DNA of 64,000 nucleotides from NCBI GenBank assembly GCA_013397935.1, contig VZRN01004715.1:450964-514963 (forward strand), written 5' to 3'. How positions within the stretch are numbered: the first letter of the stretch is position 1; each line of letters begins with the position of its first letter. This DNA is from Dasyornis broadbenti (lineage: Eukaryota > Chordata > Aves > Passeriformes > Dasyornithidae). A model generated the notes under the pieces. It saw nothing but the letters and a program-made list of their open reading frames with translations. It did not search any database and had not been told where the DNA came from. Of the stretch, positions 38,201-50,970 are shown piece by piece. Position numbers and translations under genes: made by a program.

Positions 38201-39114
38201 TTCCTTAGCTCTTGTCGTGATCCAACTCTTTTTCCTTCGTCACTGTTTTGCAGGAACACATTAGAGAATCTGAGTATCAACTTCCAAATATCAATAGTAA
38301 AGAGACTTCACTGAGTAAGATTTCAAAAATAGATTTGTTCCAAATGATCTTCTGTTTTATTGTCTAATATTAGAGAAGTAAAGTATTATAACAAGACCTT
38401 GCTAAAATCTCCCAAAAAGTGCAACCTGTGAAGGTGTTATAAATGAAAATATTGTTTTCCAGTTAGTTTTCCCCACAATATGACATTAATCTAGCAAAAC
38501 TGTAACTAGGATAACAAAAACTAAGATGTTCTCCACAGATATATTAACCAATCTATGCATTTCCTGTTAAACCTTGTTTTAACAGCAACAAGAAGTGATC
38601 AAGTTTATATTCTATAAATGGATTACCTGGAAGGTGATTGCACTATAAAGCAAATAGCCTCATTTTTCACTCTCCTTAACTTTGCACAGATTTTATCTGT
38701 ATGAAAGACTTTAAATACTACTAATTTAGATCTTAATTCTACGACTCCCTGCCCTTTTTCTCTGAAATTGCATTACCCTCTTTGAAAGCCCTGATGAAGT
38801 CAAGACCCTTTCTTTGATGCCTCCCTGCTATCCCCCCATTTGAGAGTAATTCTGCATGAGCATAATTGCAAATGGAACTTTTTTCTATCTCTACAACAAA
38901 GTGATATAACAGTATGTTAATCTTAGTACCCTAAAATATTAGTAAAAAGCCAACACACCAGCAACAATAAATGGATATGGTTACATTCATGGCAAATTAT
39001 TCTTCAAATTCAGTCAGTATTTCAACACTGCCTTTGTTTTAAAAAAATCTAAAATCCAGAATTAAATTTTAAGGTACTCAAATTTCATTATTGTCTAGAA
39101 TTCTGTTAGTATTG

Positions 39115-39156
39115 GCTAAACCAAATAAAAAGACAGTGCTAAACCAAATAAAAAGA
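39115..39156. repeat. 23-bp tandem duplication
   Basis: GCTAAACCAAATAAAAAGA occurs at 39115-39133 and again at 39138-39156, with CAGT between (period 23). The copies are identical over 19 bases. Confidence 0.88.
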
Positions 39157-41435
39157 GATTCTTTGATAGAGTTGCACAAACCAAGCACTTTCTTTCCCTT
39201 TTATCCCTTCACAAAGGCAAAAATTTTTAGTCTGAGAAAACATTTTTTCTGTATTCATTTATAGCAAAAGGATTCTAAGAGGTAAATTTCCTTCATTATT
39301 ATTACTATTGGATGTAGAATGCTATGATTATTGTTGCATGCTGTCTTGGATTGGTAATATGTAGAGTCACTTTTTTGTCACAGCTTTGCATTTTGTATTT
39401 TGAGTATATCCAGTTTAGTTTTATAAACCTGTGGGACTCCTTGATTTTAATGAGATTGATGAAGCAATAAATGAAAATTTCACAAAATACAAGTTTGCTA
39501 TGAATCATTCCCAAAGACAGTGAACAAGCAACATTCTTAAATCAAATTTGAACATACTGGCAATGGCACTTTCCAGAATTCTTTTTGGCACTTGAACAAT
39601 ATGGATCATAATAATCACTCATTATGCCAGAATGGCAAAATTTTAATCTCTGGGATGAAGGAATACAATTGTATTGTGTGTATGAGAGTTCATACGAAAG
39701 CCAGACACGAAGCCTTTCGTCATCCATTTGATGCCTGAAGAAATAACATTTCTGAGAAACCACATTATGTTTTCTATAAATATATACAGTATATTTTTAA
39801 ATGCCATTAAAATTAAATGAAGGAGAATTTGAAACTGAAGCCAAAAACCCAGGTTCATTTTCACTGCATTTCAGTATCGTGGAAGATGATGAGACTGTAG
39901 AAGTACAGTGAGTGTACTGGAAATGCTGCACAAGATCCAGTAGATTAAGCAGTTCTTGCTCATCTTGCAATGTATTTATGCACCATATTTCTGTGAATAT
40001 TCAATACCAGGTATTTTTTAAATATAGAAGTTTTCAGAATTAAAGAGACAAAAAAATTAAGCCAAAGATTTTATTTCTGTTTGACAATGATATTTCCATC
40101 TTTATAGGATGGAGACGTGCTTTTACATGTGCTTCTGGAATTTCAGAAGCTTCCACAATACCAGCAGTATGCTGATCATAAAAATGAGCACAGTACCTTT
40201 ATTATTAATGTGACAAACAATGAACTCCTTGCAGACTAAGTGCTGGAGAAAGTAACAATGAAGTTGTCCTGAAAACATCCATAACTCTGCATCATCCAGC
40301 TTTCTGTCTTTACTACTTTTAGAATTTAGAGTCATACACATCCTAAGATTAATATTAAATAATTCAACTGTGATTGAAAGTATTGCATTGGTACACACTC
40401 CACAACATTGTTTTTAAACTTATCTTAATGTTCTTTTCTGCTTTTAATCATCTATCTTTATATATGTTCAGCAAAGTTTCTAACTAGTATACTTAGCTTT
40501 AAGAAAATTAAAAATTTTCAGTGGAAGCAAGTGCCAGAAAACTACAAAGCAATATCTAAGGGAATTAGTTAATTACAGGTCAAATAGTGGTCTCAATTAG
40601 TGTGGTGGGAATTCCCTCCTGCAAATCCACTGTCAATTGTGTGAGAAGGCTGCTGCCAAGAAAACCCTCATTATAAAGATAAAATTTTGAGGGTATGAGA
40701 ACGAAAAGTACTCCAATATGATATTGAGCACATACACTTATGTAAAGGACAGGTCTCATAATAGTTGGTGATGCTGGTATAAACTTTGATTTCCCCCTCA
40801 GTGGCTGGGAAGGCATATCAGGGTGGGTTGAAGGCTTCTCAAGCCTATTGGTATCTTCAGACTCTTTTAATGAACTCAGGGAGAAATATTTATATCAGCA
40901 CATTATCTACTCAGCTGTTGATAGATGTTGAAAATAAAGACCATGTTCTGGTCCCCTTTGTGGGGAAATAAACTCATCCTTTTTCAACAGATGTGATCAG
41001 ACATCTTACATTATTCCCTGAACTTCACAGCACATTATACTTGTCCATTTCCTCTGAGCTTTCCTCCATTTAAAATGTTTAATCACATTCTGCCACTAGG
41101 GATTCACTCAGACACTGAGGAGTGGGGCAGTAGTATTTATATATGCATCTACCAAAAAATAAATCAGTTATCACATTTTTAAGCAAAGTTTTGGGGAATT
41201 GTGGAGCTGTAGCTTTAAACAAAATTCTGTCATTTGAATTCACATTTTTCTGTATCTGTGTGTGTTGGTTTTGCTTGGCCCAGTTTTTGCTAGTGAGGGG
41301 GCCCACAAAGATGTCTCCTGTGTGAAGCTTCTCAAAGCCTTCACCATGTCCAGCAGAGCCAATCCCTGATGGCTCTGAAGATGATGGACATGCTGCTGGG
41401 CCAATTAAAGATGTTGGTTACGCCTCTGTGATAAC

Positions 41436-41443
41436 ATATTTAA
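41436..41443 (+). promoter_or_regulatory. TATA-like box of the 41.3-kb LTR
   Basis: ATATTTAA follows 'gtgataac' about 175 bp into the LTR, a usual U3 position. Being about 765 bp upstream of the LTR poly(A) signal, it implies an unusually long R region if it is the real start-site element. Assigned by position and composition only. Confidence 0.5.
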
Positions 41444-42202
41444 GAAGAGATCAAGAGGTGAGAATTATGCACTTTTTTTAGCCAGGGGAGGAGGAGGAGG
41501 TGAGAATATGTGAGGGAAAACAACATGGAGACACCAAGGTCAGTGGAGAAGGTGGGGGAGGGGAAGCTCCAGGCGCCAGAGCCGAGATTCCTCTGCAGGC
41601 CATGGTGAGGCCCATGGTGGAGCAGGTGGTGCCCCTGCAGCCCATGGGGTCCACAAGGGATGCTGAGATCCACTCGCAGCCCGTGGGGAGGTGGCCCATG
41701 CTGGAGCAGGTGGATGCCTGGAGGAGGCCATGGTCCAGCAGGAGTCCCAGTGGAGGGAGAGGCCTTCCATCCAAGACTGAACTAAGTGCCCCACACTGGA
41801 GTGGGTGGATGCCTGAGAGAGAGACTGTGGCTCAGCAGGAGCTCCAGTAAAGAGAAAAAGCCTTGCTCCTGAGATGGAACAGCCTGGCCTCAGAGGTCTG
41901 TACCCCGTGGACAAGGGACCCCACGCCACAGCAGTTTTGGGAGACTGTCTGCCTGTGGGGGGAACTCACATCATGGCAGGTTTGGGGATGCTGCTACTTG
42001 TGAGATTTGGGACCCACAACTACAGAGGAAAAGACTCCTCTCCTTGAGCAGTGCAAAAAGACATTGGTGATAACTGACCTATGCCCCCCTAAGCCTTGCC
42101 CCCTGTGCTGCTGCTGCTGGGAAGGAGGGAGCAGGGTGAGCGGAGAAACAATGTCTTTGAAGGTTTTATTCCATTTCTCATTTACTCCTTTCATCTATTA
42201 GC

Positions 42203-42208
42203 AATAAA
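42203..42208 (+). promoter_or_regulatory. AATAAA polyadenylation signal of the 41.3-kb LTR
   Basis: A perfect AATAAA in 'ttagcaataaaatcactt', followed within 30 bases by 'tttgtaacattt', about 190 bp before the LTR end. That is a normal place for the R/U5 boundary. Confidence 0.65.
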
Positions 42209-42400
42209 ATCACTTTGTAACATTTAAGTTCAGCCTATTTTGCCCTGAGTGCGTCTTCTCCCGGTTTCCTTATCTCAATTCGTGAGCCCATGGGTGTGCT
42301 AATTAGTTTTCTCTCCTCTGCCCAACTGTGGCACGGGAGAGTGAGTAAGCAGATCTTGGGGGTGCCTGGCATTTAGCCAGGGTCAAACCACTACGCTGTG

Positions 42401-45400
42401 AGGACTAACTAATATAAAATACATAAATATATTACAATATGCTGAAAGGCTTTACGAGACTTCAGTTGTGTCCTAAAAATCGTTCATCAAATTACTAAGG
42501 AAATGAAACAAAACCATTTCAAAATGTACATTGAGGAACACCTATTTTCAACTAAGTCACTGTATTGATGAAGTAGAAAATGGTCAGTTCTACAGGTAAT
42601 TGAAGTAAGTCTTAAATTCATGATAATCCATACCCTACATTTGAATTCTGCTACATTGCACCTTGTGGTGGAAACTAAACACTGTGGAGGCTGAGGTAGT
42701 AAGATTTTTCTTAATATGTTTAAGCTATGTCTTAGTATGTTTTTTAGGAATTATTAGAAAAGTAGGTCCAGTTCCTCCTGTAATGTGAAAATACACACAT
42801 ATAGAAAATAATTTAAACACTTAAGCCAATCTTCTTAGTTTATAACAGCATTCAAAAATACTATTGTTTTACTTTAAAATTATGATGGCACAAAATATGG
42901 ATAAAAATGTAATTTTATTTTGCTATGAACAGTCTCAGAGCTTTTGAGAAAATATTAAACTTGGCTGATAATAATTTTTCTGGCTCCTTAAGGAATGCAG
43001 CAGTGATTACTTTAAATTATGAGAAAAATTTTATTAACATTTTACTTAATTAATGCCTTAAGATTGGATAGATTATCTTCCTTACACTTAGTTGCACTTT
43101 AGAACACTAAATCTTTATTCATTCTTTAAAATGAAACAAAATCTCATCAGAACACAGTTTGTCCAAAAAGCTGTTCATTTTGTTAATCTTTTTGACTCAC
43201 CATCCCTGAAAGTGTAGGAAATCATGATCTGACTCTGCTTTTTGTCTAGTCAAACTACACCTCTCTGATCGTTAAGAAGATGAAAGGTTTTTCCCGTTCC
43301 TCTGAAAATACAATTCACTGTATTTGTTTACAAAAGTATTTAGATTAATATTTCCCACAACAACCTGAATTTCACCAGACTACCAAAAGGAATATCCACT
43401 CCACAAATTCTTCAACAATGAACTCCTCATTACACAAAATTCCATAGAAACCATGATGAAAGTATAAATCCAACATTGCATAAATAAATGGCCTAATGGT
43501 GGAGCAGTTGCTTCTTCAGCTGCACTGAGTTACTGGTCACTAACAGCTGGTATAAAAACCCAAGGGTAAGAGCACATCAAGTGTCTGCTCCAACGCAAAA
43601 GTTTATTTTATGACAAATTCTTTGTATAAAATAGCTAAGATTCTGTGTCCTTGTTTTACACATATAAATATTCATTATTAGAGCACAGAGGAGGGGAAAC
43701 ACTTCTGCTTCCTTATAAGACAACAATAATCAGACTTGATGGTAGGACTTCTACATTATTATATACAAGAACTAAAATGTCTTGGTGTGGTCCTGAATAT
43801 AACAGTGTTTATTATCCTTTAAAATAGATGAAGTAGATATTCTGAAAAGTTATAATAAAAGTGGGATATTAACGGAAGTGCTTATAAATGGATCTAGGAA
43901 ATTTCCATTGGATAGAGACAAAGATAGAGGCTGATGAATATAAGAGCAAGATGCAGCTTTACAGAACCAGAAAGAAAGCAGCAACAAAAAGTACAGATGG
44001 TGATTCTACTATTCTAAAAATAGCAGTGTTTCTCATTGAACTGCTGGTACTAAAGGTCAGCACCAGGAGGAAAAAGCAAAATCTCCATCTAGTCGCAGTT
44101 CAACACTGGTAGCTGGACACCTTGTTCGAAGGCACAGAATTGGCCTCATTTGAAGCTCATGTACGGACAGGGGAAACGCAGGCCATAAACACAAGGGGCC
44201 GTGCTGTGGAAGAGAAGTTACTACATCAGTGATTAGGTGATTGGCTCAATCAGCCACTCCTGTCACTTTTCTTGAACATCTACCAAGCACCTGAAAATAA
44301 GAGAATGCAACTCAGATGCAGAAAGAAAAGTTTTTTCTGGTTCTGTGCAGAAGTACCAAAAAGATAGGTTTTCCTCACAGATTTTTGAAGAAGTCTACAG
44401 CTCTTATGTATTAATTTAATCTTGGTTGAGTATCTCATATTTAATTTTTCAGATGCCTTTCAGTTATTATTGGGAACTCTGCAGCACTGCCTGACTAGGA
44501 CTGAATCTTACCTGACCGAATATTCATTTATAAAATGGAGGAACCTTCAAATAAGTGAGGAGGTGAGATATAAATTCCTTCTCACCACCCAGAATACCAG
44601 GAAAGAAGACTTTTTTCACTCCCTAGCTTCAGATGTATTGCTGTAATTGCTGTAAATGAAAATGTGAATTTTGCTGATTATTGTCTTCCTAGTGAAAAAT
44701 GAAAAAGAGTTTGTGTCTCACCTATTAAACTTTCAGGGCAATTATATAAGCCTGTAAAGGTAACTCTTCTTATTTCTTTCTAAACTACTTGAATGATGTG
44801 TAATCACCCTCAGAATAAAATAAAGTTCATTGATTTCAGTATTTAACCTAGAAAATGAAACTTAAACAGTAACTTCTTTCTATGATAGTGGTAGAGAGAA
44901 GAGAAATAGACTTTCTGCAATAAACAGTAGCAAATGAACTTATACTTTGTAGTTAAAGTTTACCCTTTGTAACTTGGAAGGGTAAAAAGGCAAATCATTA
45001 TGGGACAGTAAAAATATACTCTGAAAATATTAGTCACAAAGTGCACTATAAAAGCATTCATTCAAGAAGATGAGAAAGAACCTGTCACCATTAAAATGTC
45101 ACAAAATTTGCAGAGGCCAGTATTTCTTTGTGTTAGAGGCGATGAACATAACGATTATGCAGTTATAGTGCTGGGATAGCTGCATAAAATATTTTTATTT
45201 CACATGACTGTTTTCCATCTCTCTGTGCTCATTTCAACTTGTCTTCCAAAAGAGCAGTCATTCTCACTCATTTTGAGGGCAACCAAGTGAACCAAAAGGT
45301 CAATCTAATTAAAAAGGAAGAGAACTTCAGACTGCAGGGAAAAGGGTCCAGTAAATGCCAAAGGAGTTTGTATTAGAGACGTACAAAGGTAAACAGTCCA

Positions 45401-48400
45401 AACAATGAAAAAAATCCACACTGGTGTCAAAAATATAGAAATAAAAGAAATATAAGTGACCTTTTCCTACATTATAAGTAAATAGTCCTGTCTACTAACA
45501 GAGAAATATTGTTTATTAAAGATAAGGAATACAGCTTTCAATTAGGAAATTTTATTACCATTTTCTCAGAGACTCAGATTATATTCTATTTTAATAAGCA
45601 TTTTGAAGAATGAGGGAATTAAATTGAAACCTGATTTGAAGTTGTTTTTCTCCCAAAAGACATATTTAATGAGTTTAATATCAACGTGAGTCATCCATCA
45701 TTCCAAAAGCATCAAAGAAACAATTTTAGTGTATAACTGTGACTCAGTTGAACTCACAAAGCAAGAGATTTAAACCTCTGTGGCCTTTGCAACTTCTTCA
45801 GTCAAACCAGAATTTACTAATGAAAATCAAACTTGCTCTGCATTCTTTTAAGTCTGGTTCACGGATTGGAAAGAAGTAAGAAGTAAATTTCAGGCTGGGT
45901 TTTCCAAAATAGTTAATAAATCTTACAGAAAGAGGTATGATTTGACCAGAGAAGTAATTCACAAACTCACCAGAAAAGTAATTATTAGCTGCTTCCCACT
46001 CCAGAGAACCTTTGTTCTGCAGCATGACCCCATCCTTCAGCCATTTTAGTTGCCAAGACAACATTTTGTCTGGAAATTCGGCTTCCATATTTCAGTGTAA
46101 GATTTTCATAAAATATGAGTATACTTGAGTCCAGCTTCTGCAACAGAAGAGTGCACACAAAGCACAAATGCTTAAAGCACAGTGTGATATACTGTGATTG
46201 GAAGTGCTTTTCTTCAGTTTTCAGCTGTCTTGTCCCAAATTCATAGTGCATTAACAAGTTGCATATGGCCTAAGAGGATGTTGGTGGCTGATTCTTCAAC
46301 AGACATGTTTTGCAAATTAGCTATATCTTTCTCAAGATACAGTAGAAACCATTAGTCACAACCTTCTACATGTTCTTCTGTATAAGGATCATATGAAAAT
46401 AGCATTGAGAGATTTCACTGGACAATGTCAGTGTTTTCAAAACAAATTCTTGTTAAAAAAAAAAAAAAATTGGACTTGCACTTATATACCAGCCATGAAA
46501 AAAAAAAAGAGGTTTGTTTTGAAGGAATTTCTGAACTTATACATTTTGGAGTTTAAAAGCAAATCTTTGGCACATTTCTTTTCATACCAATACCAAATAA
46601 ATACTGTGTGTGTGTGTATGTGCAAAAGAAACTATCTATAATGAATAACTTTAGCAAGAAGAATTTTGGGCACTGCAATTAAGGCTTCATTAATGATTGC
46701 ATTGATAATATTCACACCTGAACCTAAATTCTTTCATTTTTTTTTTCTTTGCAACTTAGAAGGGGACTAATAAAAATAACTGTTATTGAGAAATGAGATA
46801 ATATTTTGAATCCAGGGAAAAGAAGATCTGCTGGATAAAAAAAAATCTGCTGTCTTTCCTTTGTTAATATTTACAATAGATGATTTTGGACCAGTTTTGC
46901 CACATCATGGCTGAACAAACCTTCCTTTTCTAATATCAGAAGAATGTCTTATTGTATTTAGAAAAATGTATTGAATGTATTAAAGCAACTTTAATAAATT
47001 AGATTTTTATAATATTTGAATACTTGAATATTACATAATTCATGATTCATTCTACAATATATATTAATATACCATGTATTTTATAATGTTTAAAACCAAT
47101 TTTTTGTCTTTGAGGAAAACCTAATGTACAAAGATCTGAGTGCTTTTGGAAAATCAGTTGCCGCTGGGTATTCAACATATTCTGTAAACAAAAATTCAGG
47201 CAGCAAAGCAGAATTATTATATTTTGTACACCTAGAGTTTGTTCTGAGGTTTCTAGCAAATTTTCTGTAACACAAGAGAAATACTACACAAACCTGTTGG
47301 ACAGTTGTTACACTGAATCCCAGAGGTGGCTGCATTTCCATAGTCATTGAAAGAGCTTTCTATATACCATGCAGTATGGAGTATTGTTACATTTTCTTGG
47401 GTTAAATGTATTAAATTCTCACTAAAGGTAAAAGGATTTATGCTTGCTTCCTTCAATGACAGAATTTAGTGTATGGACAGAAGTACCTCATAAGCCCACA
47501 AGGCAGAAATAACTTATAAACACCGGCAATCCCAGTCTAGCTGTGTGGCATCTGCTGTTCCCCTTATAATTTGCAGTACTTATGTAACAGAAAGGAACCT
47601 CAAGGGCAGAGGTGACTCCATTCCATTTCTGCATCTACAGCTGTGTTAGGTGTGTGCAGAAGTGTTTTTGGAAACGAAACCTTACACTGTGAGCTGCAGC
47701 TAAGCAAAGTAGACAGAGATATTTACTTTCATGTAGATTTGAAATGCTGCACACGTAGATTCTTTTCTGCAGTTGCCAGCTCTCTTAGGATAAAACTCAT
47801 CTCCCTGTAATATAATGAATTCAGAAACTTCAGATTTCTCATAACAATAAGACTGCTCCTTAATGTTGCTATACTACATCCACTGTGCCTTCTTTCTGCA
47901 TCAGTGAAGAGACCCTTAAATCTAATCTAAGGAGGTACCCAATCAGTTACTTTGAATTCTGTATTGCACATGTGTATATATTACAGTAGATTTCCAGCAC
48001 TTTAAAGTATTTGTGCAATCTATTGCTAAAACACTTGGCAAGTTATCTGACAATAAGCTGAATACCAATGATGTTGATCTGATTCTTTCTTGGGTGCATG
48101 AGGGTTTAGTACTACTCTTCAGAATTTCAAAGTACCAGAAACATGCACTAATTGACCTTTACATTCAGTTAGATTTAAAAGAACATTTTATTAATTTGCT
48201 GGAATAATAAAACAAAATGAATAAGTAATGATGAAATCATGCTTATTTGATGAGTTATGTTATTTCACAGTCTGGACCAGAGAAAATAAACTTATAGGCT
48301 TTGTGCAGAAAATGTCACAAACTGTAATTGAATTCTAGTTTTGGATGTCCTTATTTGCTGAAGTATGATCTTTGAATTATATGACTGAAAAATCTCAATT

Positions 48401-50028
48401 TGATTTTTATAGTATCCATAGAAAAACATAGTTCATACGTATCCATACAAGTTTGACAGCAGTAAAACTCTTGAGGTATAGCCATATGCAAGAGTGCCGT
48501 ACTGTTCAGAGGCACCCAGGCTAATTCCAAACAGAATGCTGGAAACTGTAGACTCGTGGGATTATACCTCAGCTAAATAAATATGCTGAGAATATGCTTC
48601 TCTACTGGAGAAGCACTGAGGTAACACAGGACAATGCATCCAAGTCCAAAGGAGTACAACTGTATGGGCTGGTTACTGAAATCAGTCACACAGATATAAT
48701 TCAAGTTACTGTTTGTCAGCATTCCTACTCTTCCAGCCTTTGCTGATTCCTGAAACACTGTTTCAGCTTTCTTATCCCTGTTTCTCTTCTGAGAATGCAT
48801 GTACATTGGAGGCAGACTTCACAACCTTCTTCACATTCCTGTGGCAAGGGACATCTCAGGAGCGGGGAGTGAATAAGCAGCAATATAGTATTAGGCAGAA
48901 TAATAAACATGATTTATATAACAAAGCCCATAGTTGTTTATTTGCAGAGTTATAATAAATTATTTGATTGTCTTCATTGCAAGCCAATTCAGTAATGATT
49001 AATATTACTTGAATATTTCTAAAACAGCATCACAAAGTAAAGCGATTATCAATGCATGCTATTTTTTGGCACTTCAGAACAAACACTTGACATATTTTTC
49101 AGTATTTTTCTCATTTCATGCGGGAGAGAAACAAAGGAATACATTTGCTGAAAGCATCTCAGTAATTTCGGGAAAGGTTTCCCCACTTTCACCCCAAGCC
49201 AGTTCAGCCCCTGTGTCCTAGTTCTACACCTTTCCATTACACCAGCTAGTGCTGAACTCCAGCCATCCTCCTGATGCTCTGTTCCCTGCCCAAAGCACTT
49301 AATTCCCCTGTGGGGATGGCCAGAATCTGCCACAAAGGTGAAGGTAGTTTCTCTTCCTCTTGTGACTTCAGAGTAGTTCAGAGAAAATCTGCTGCAGAGC
49401 CCAGAAGCAAATATTTGTTTGTATGTGATATAGCTGGTTGACTCCAGCACAATAAGAGCTGAAGCTATGCATAGAAGTCATAGTTCAGGCACCAAACTGA
49501 AATATGACTTGACTCAAATGTTTACTTGAAAAATAAATGTTCTGGTTTACAATAGTTTTATTAAGTCTTTCTAAGCAAAGGTAAATTTTATATATTTTTA
49601 AATTCTTGAATTGAAATACTTGATTTCTTTTGTAGTAAGAAAGTATGGTTTTGTTAATGTCTAAACAGAATCTCTTCAGCTGCAAATTAAGCTGATTATA
49701 TCTGTCCTCAGTAGATATAGTGAAAAAAATTCCTGTTTTAATTTTTTTCATATGAAAAAATCTAACTTTTTGGACTTATCATGTTCTTCTAGTCTCTTAT
49801 TATCACTATCAGTCTTTGTAATTATTTCATTTAACCCACAGACTCCAACTAAAATGATATCCCATGCCTTTCATATTATCCTTTTAATATATCTTCCAAT
49901 ACATTTTGACTATTCCCATTTTTTGTTCAACTGTATTGTTTTTCAGTTTGACAATGTTTTTAAATTCCCAGGTCTCCCAGAATCTTACCTTCATCTGTGT
50001 TTTTTACCTATTTTGTCACTTTTAGATG
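42401..50028. other. Unassigned AT-rich DNA, no gene seen
   Basis: About 7.6 kb with no recognised transposon or gene. Simple-sequence items include A15 at 46455-46469, an A run at 46498-46508, and a (TG)n run near 46604-46622. A moderately GC-richer patch lies at about 49160-49400 on the opposite strand of a 133-codon frame (49049-49450 minus). That frame has no recognisable domain, and about one frame of this length is expected by chance in a window this size. A 64-codon plus-strand frame at 48013-48207 is discussed in the findings. Confidence 0.5.
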
Positions 50029-50500
50029 GAATCACAGAATCATAGAATGACTTGGGTTGGGAGGGATCTTAAAGATCATCTCATTCCAACCTCAACCACC
50101 ACAGGCAGGGACACTACCCAGTAGATCACGTTGCTTGGGGCTTGAAGACTTCCAAGGATAGGCCACCCAAGGATGGGAAACCTGCCGCAGTGTCTCACAC
50201 CTTCACAGTAAAGGATTTCTTCCTAACATCTAACCTAAATCTTTCCTCTTATGGTTTAATACCATTCCTCCTGATCCTATCTCTATCCACCCTTGTAAAA
50301 AACTTCCCTGCCTTCTTTTTTGTAAGCTCATTTTAGGCACTGGAAAGTGCTGTGAAACCTCCTCAAATCTTTCTCTTCTCCAGGCAGAACAACCCAGACT
50401 CTCTCAGCCTGTCTCTTTGTAGGAGAGATGCTCCAGTTTTCTTATCATCTTCATGGCCCTCCTTTGGACCCATTTTAATGGGCCCGTATCTTTCTTGTGA
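50029..50500 (-). mobile_element. CR1 LINE, 3' end fragment (antisense)
   Basis: Reverse of a CR1 3' end. It begins with the inverted tail AATCACAGAATCATAGAATG (50029-50048), then 'acttgggttgggagggatct' (50049-50068), 'taaagatcatctcattccaac' (50070-50090), 'caggcagggacactacccag' (50103-50122), 'agtaaaggatttcttcctaa' (50207-50226), 'tctcttctccaggcagaaca' (50371-50390), 'ctctcagcctgtctctttgt' (50400-50419) and 'ggccctcctttggacccatt' (50455-50474). It fades at about 50500, the 5' truncation. Relatively well preserved among the copies here. Non-coding. Confidence 0.94.
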
Positions 50501-50970
50501 AAGAATTGGTTCAAGTCATAAATATAGTATAAGTGAAGTTCAGAACTAATCATTAAAAATTTTTAATAAGTCCTAAATATCAAAAATGGGGAAAAAAATA
50601 GGCAAAACATTCAATTTTTTTTTCTTTATCCGATGGGGCAACTGCCTTTCAGAGTAAAGAGAAGTCATAAGTGTCATATATGTTTAATACAATAAGGCTT
50701 TAGAGCTACTTCCACTTAAAATTCTTGAAAGAGTCACTACGTAAATAAAAGGTAATAAATGAGATTTCCAAAGGCTATATTCACATGCTGAGAAATGTTA
50801 AAAACTGTAGACGTTATTAATATTTTTTGTTTTAACACCTAATTTGTGATTACTGTTTGCCTGAAGGCTCTAAAAGCATTAGGCATTTCTTACACTGGAA
50901 CAGTTGATCTGGCAAGTGCTCCACATACCTTATTGTTTAAGTATATATAGTATATATAAATACTTCTATG
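50501..50970. other. AT-rich spacer between two antisense CR1 copies
   Basis: About 470 bp, no gene or repeat recognised. A TATA-rich stretch lies at 50939-50960. Confidence 0.55.

Larger units (their letters stand above)
33607..41260. other. Unassigned AT-rich DNA, no gene seen
   Basis: About 7.7 kb without a recognised gene or transposon. It holds a T/G-rich low-complexity tract (35124-35224), a T run near 36243-36253, a 9-bp inverted repeat near 36750-36772, and a 23-bp tandem duplication (39115-39156). Minus- and plus-strand frames up to 91 codons have no known motif. Confidence 0.55.
41261..42395 (+). mobile_element. Solo LTR of an avian ERV (ERVL-like), 5-bp TSD CTGTG
   Basis: A 1,135-bp LTR in sense orientation, starting TGTGTTGGTTTTGCTTGGCC and ending ...GGGTCAAACCACTACG. 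Landmarks of a well-known bird ERVL-type LTR are present in order: 'cagcagagccaatccctga' (41351-41369), 'gcctctgtgataacatattt' (41422-41441), 'gaagagatcaagagg' (41444-41458), 'gagaatatgtgagggaaaac' (41502-41521), 'ggagacaccaaggtcagtg' (41526-41544), repeated 'gcccatggtggagcaggtgg'-type units (41609-41715), AATAAA (42203-42208), 'tattttgccctgagtgcgtc' (42236-42255) and 'ggtgcctggcatttagccag' (42361-42380). Both flanks carry an exact CTGTG (41256-41260 and 42396-42400), the 5-bp target duplication typical of ERVL insertions. The expected terminal CA is CG. No internal sequence remains, so it is a solo LTR. The predicted frames inside it (up to 129 codons) are GC-rich non-coding artefacts. Confidence 0.9.

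Noticed and set aside
41500..41929. Open frames of 66-129 codons on both strands
   Set aside because: All lie inside the 41.3-kb solo LTR; GC-rich repetitive LTR sequence has few stops. No protein motif.
46604..46622. (TG)n run
   Set aside because: Only about six units, interrupted; ordinary simple repeat of little note.
49049..49450. 133-codon minus-strand frame
   Set aside because: No known domain, no convincing splice context; about one frame of this length is expected by chance in 64 kb of this composition.
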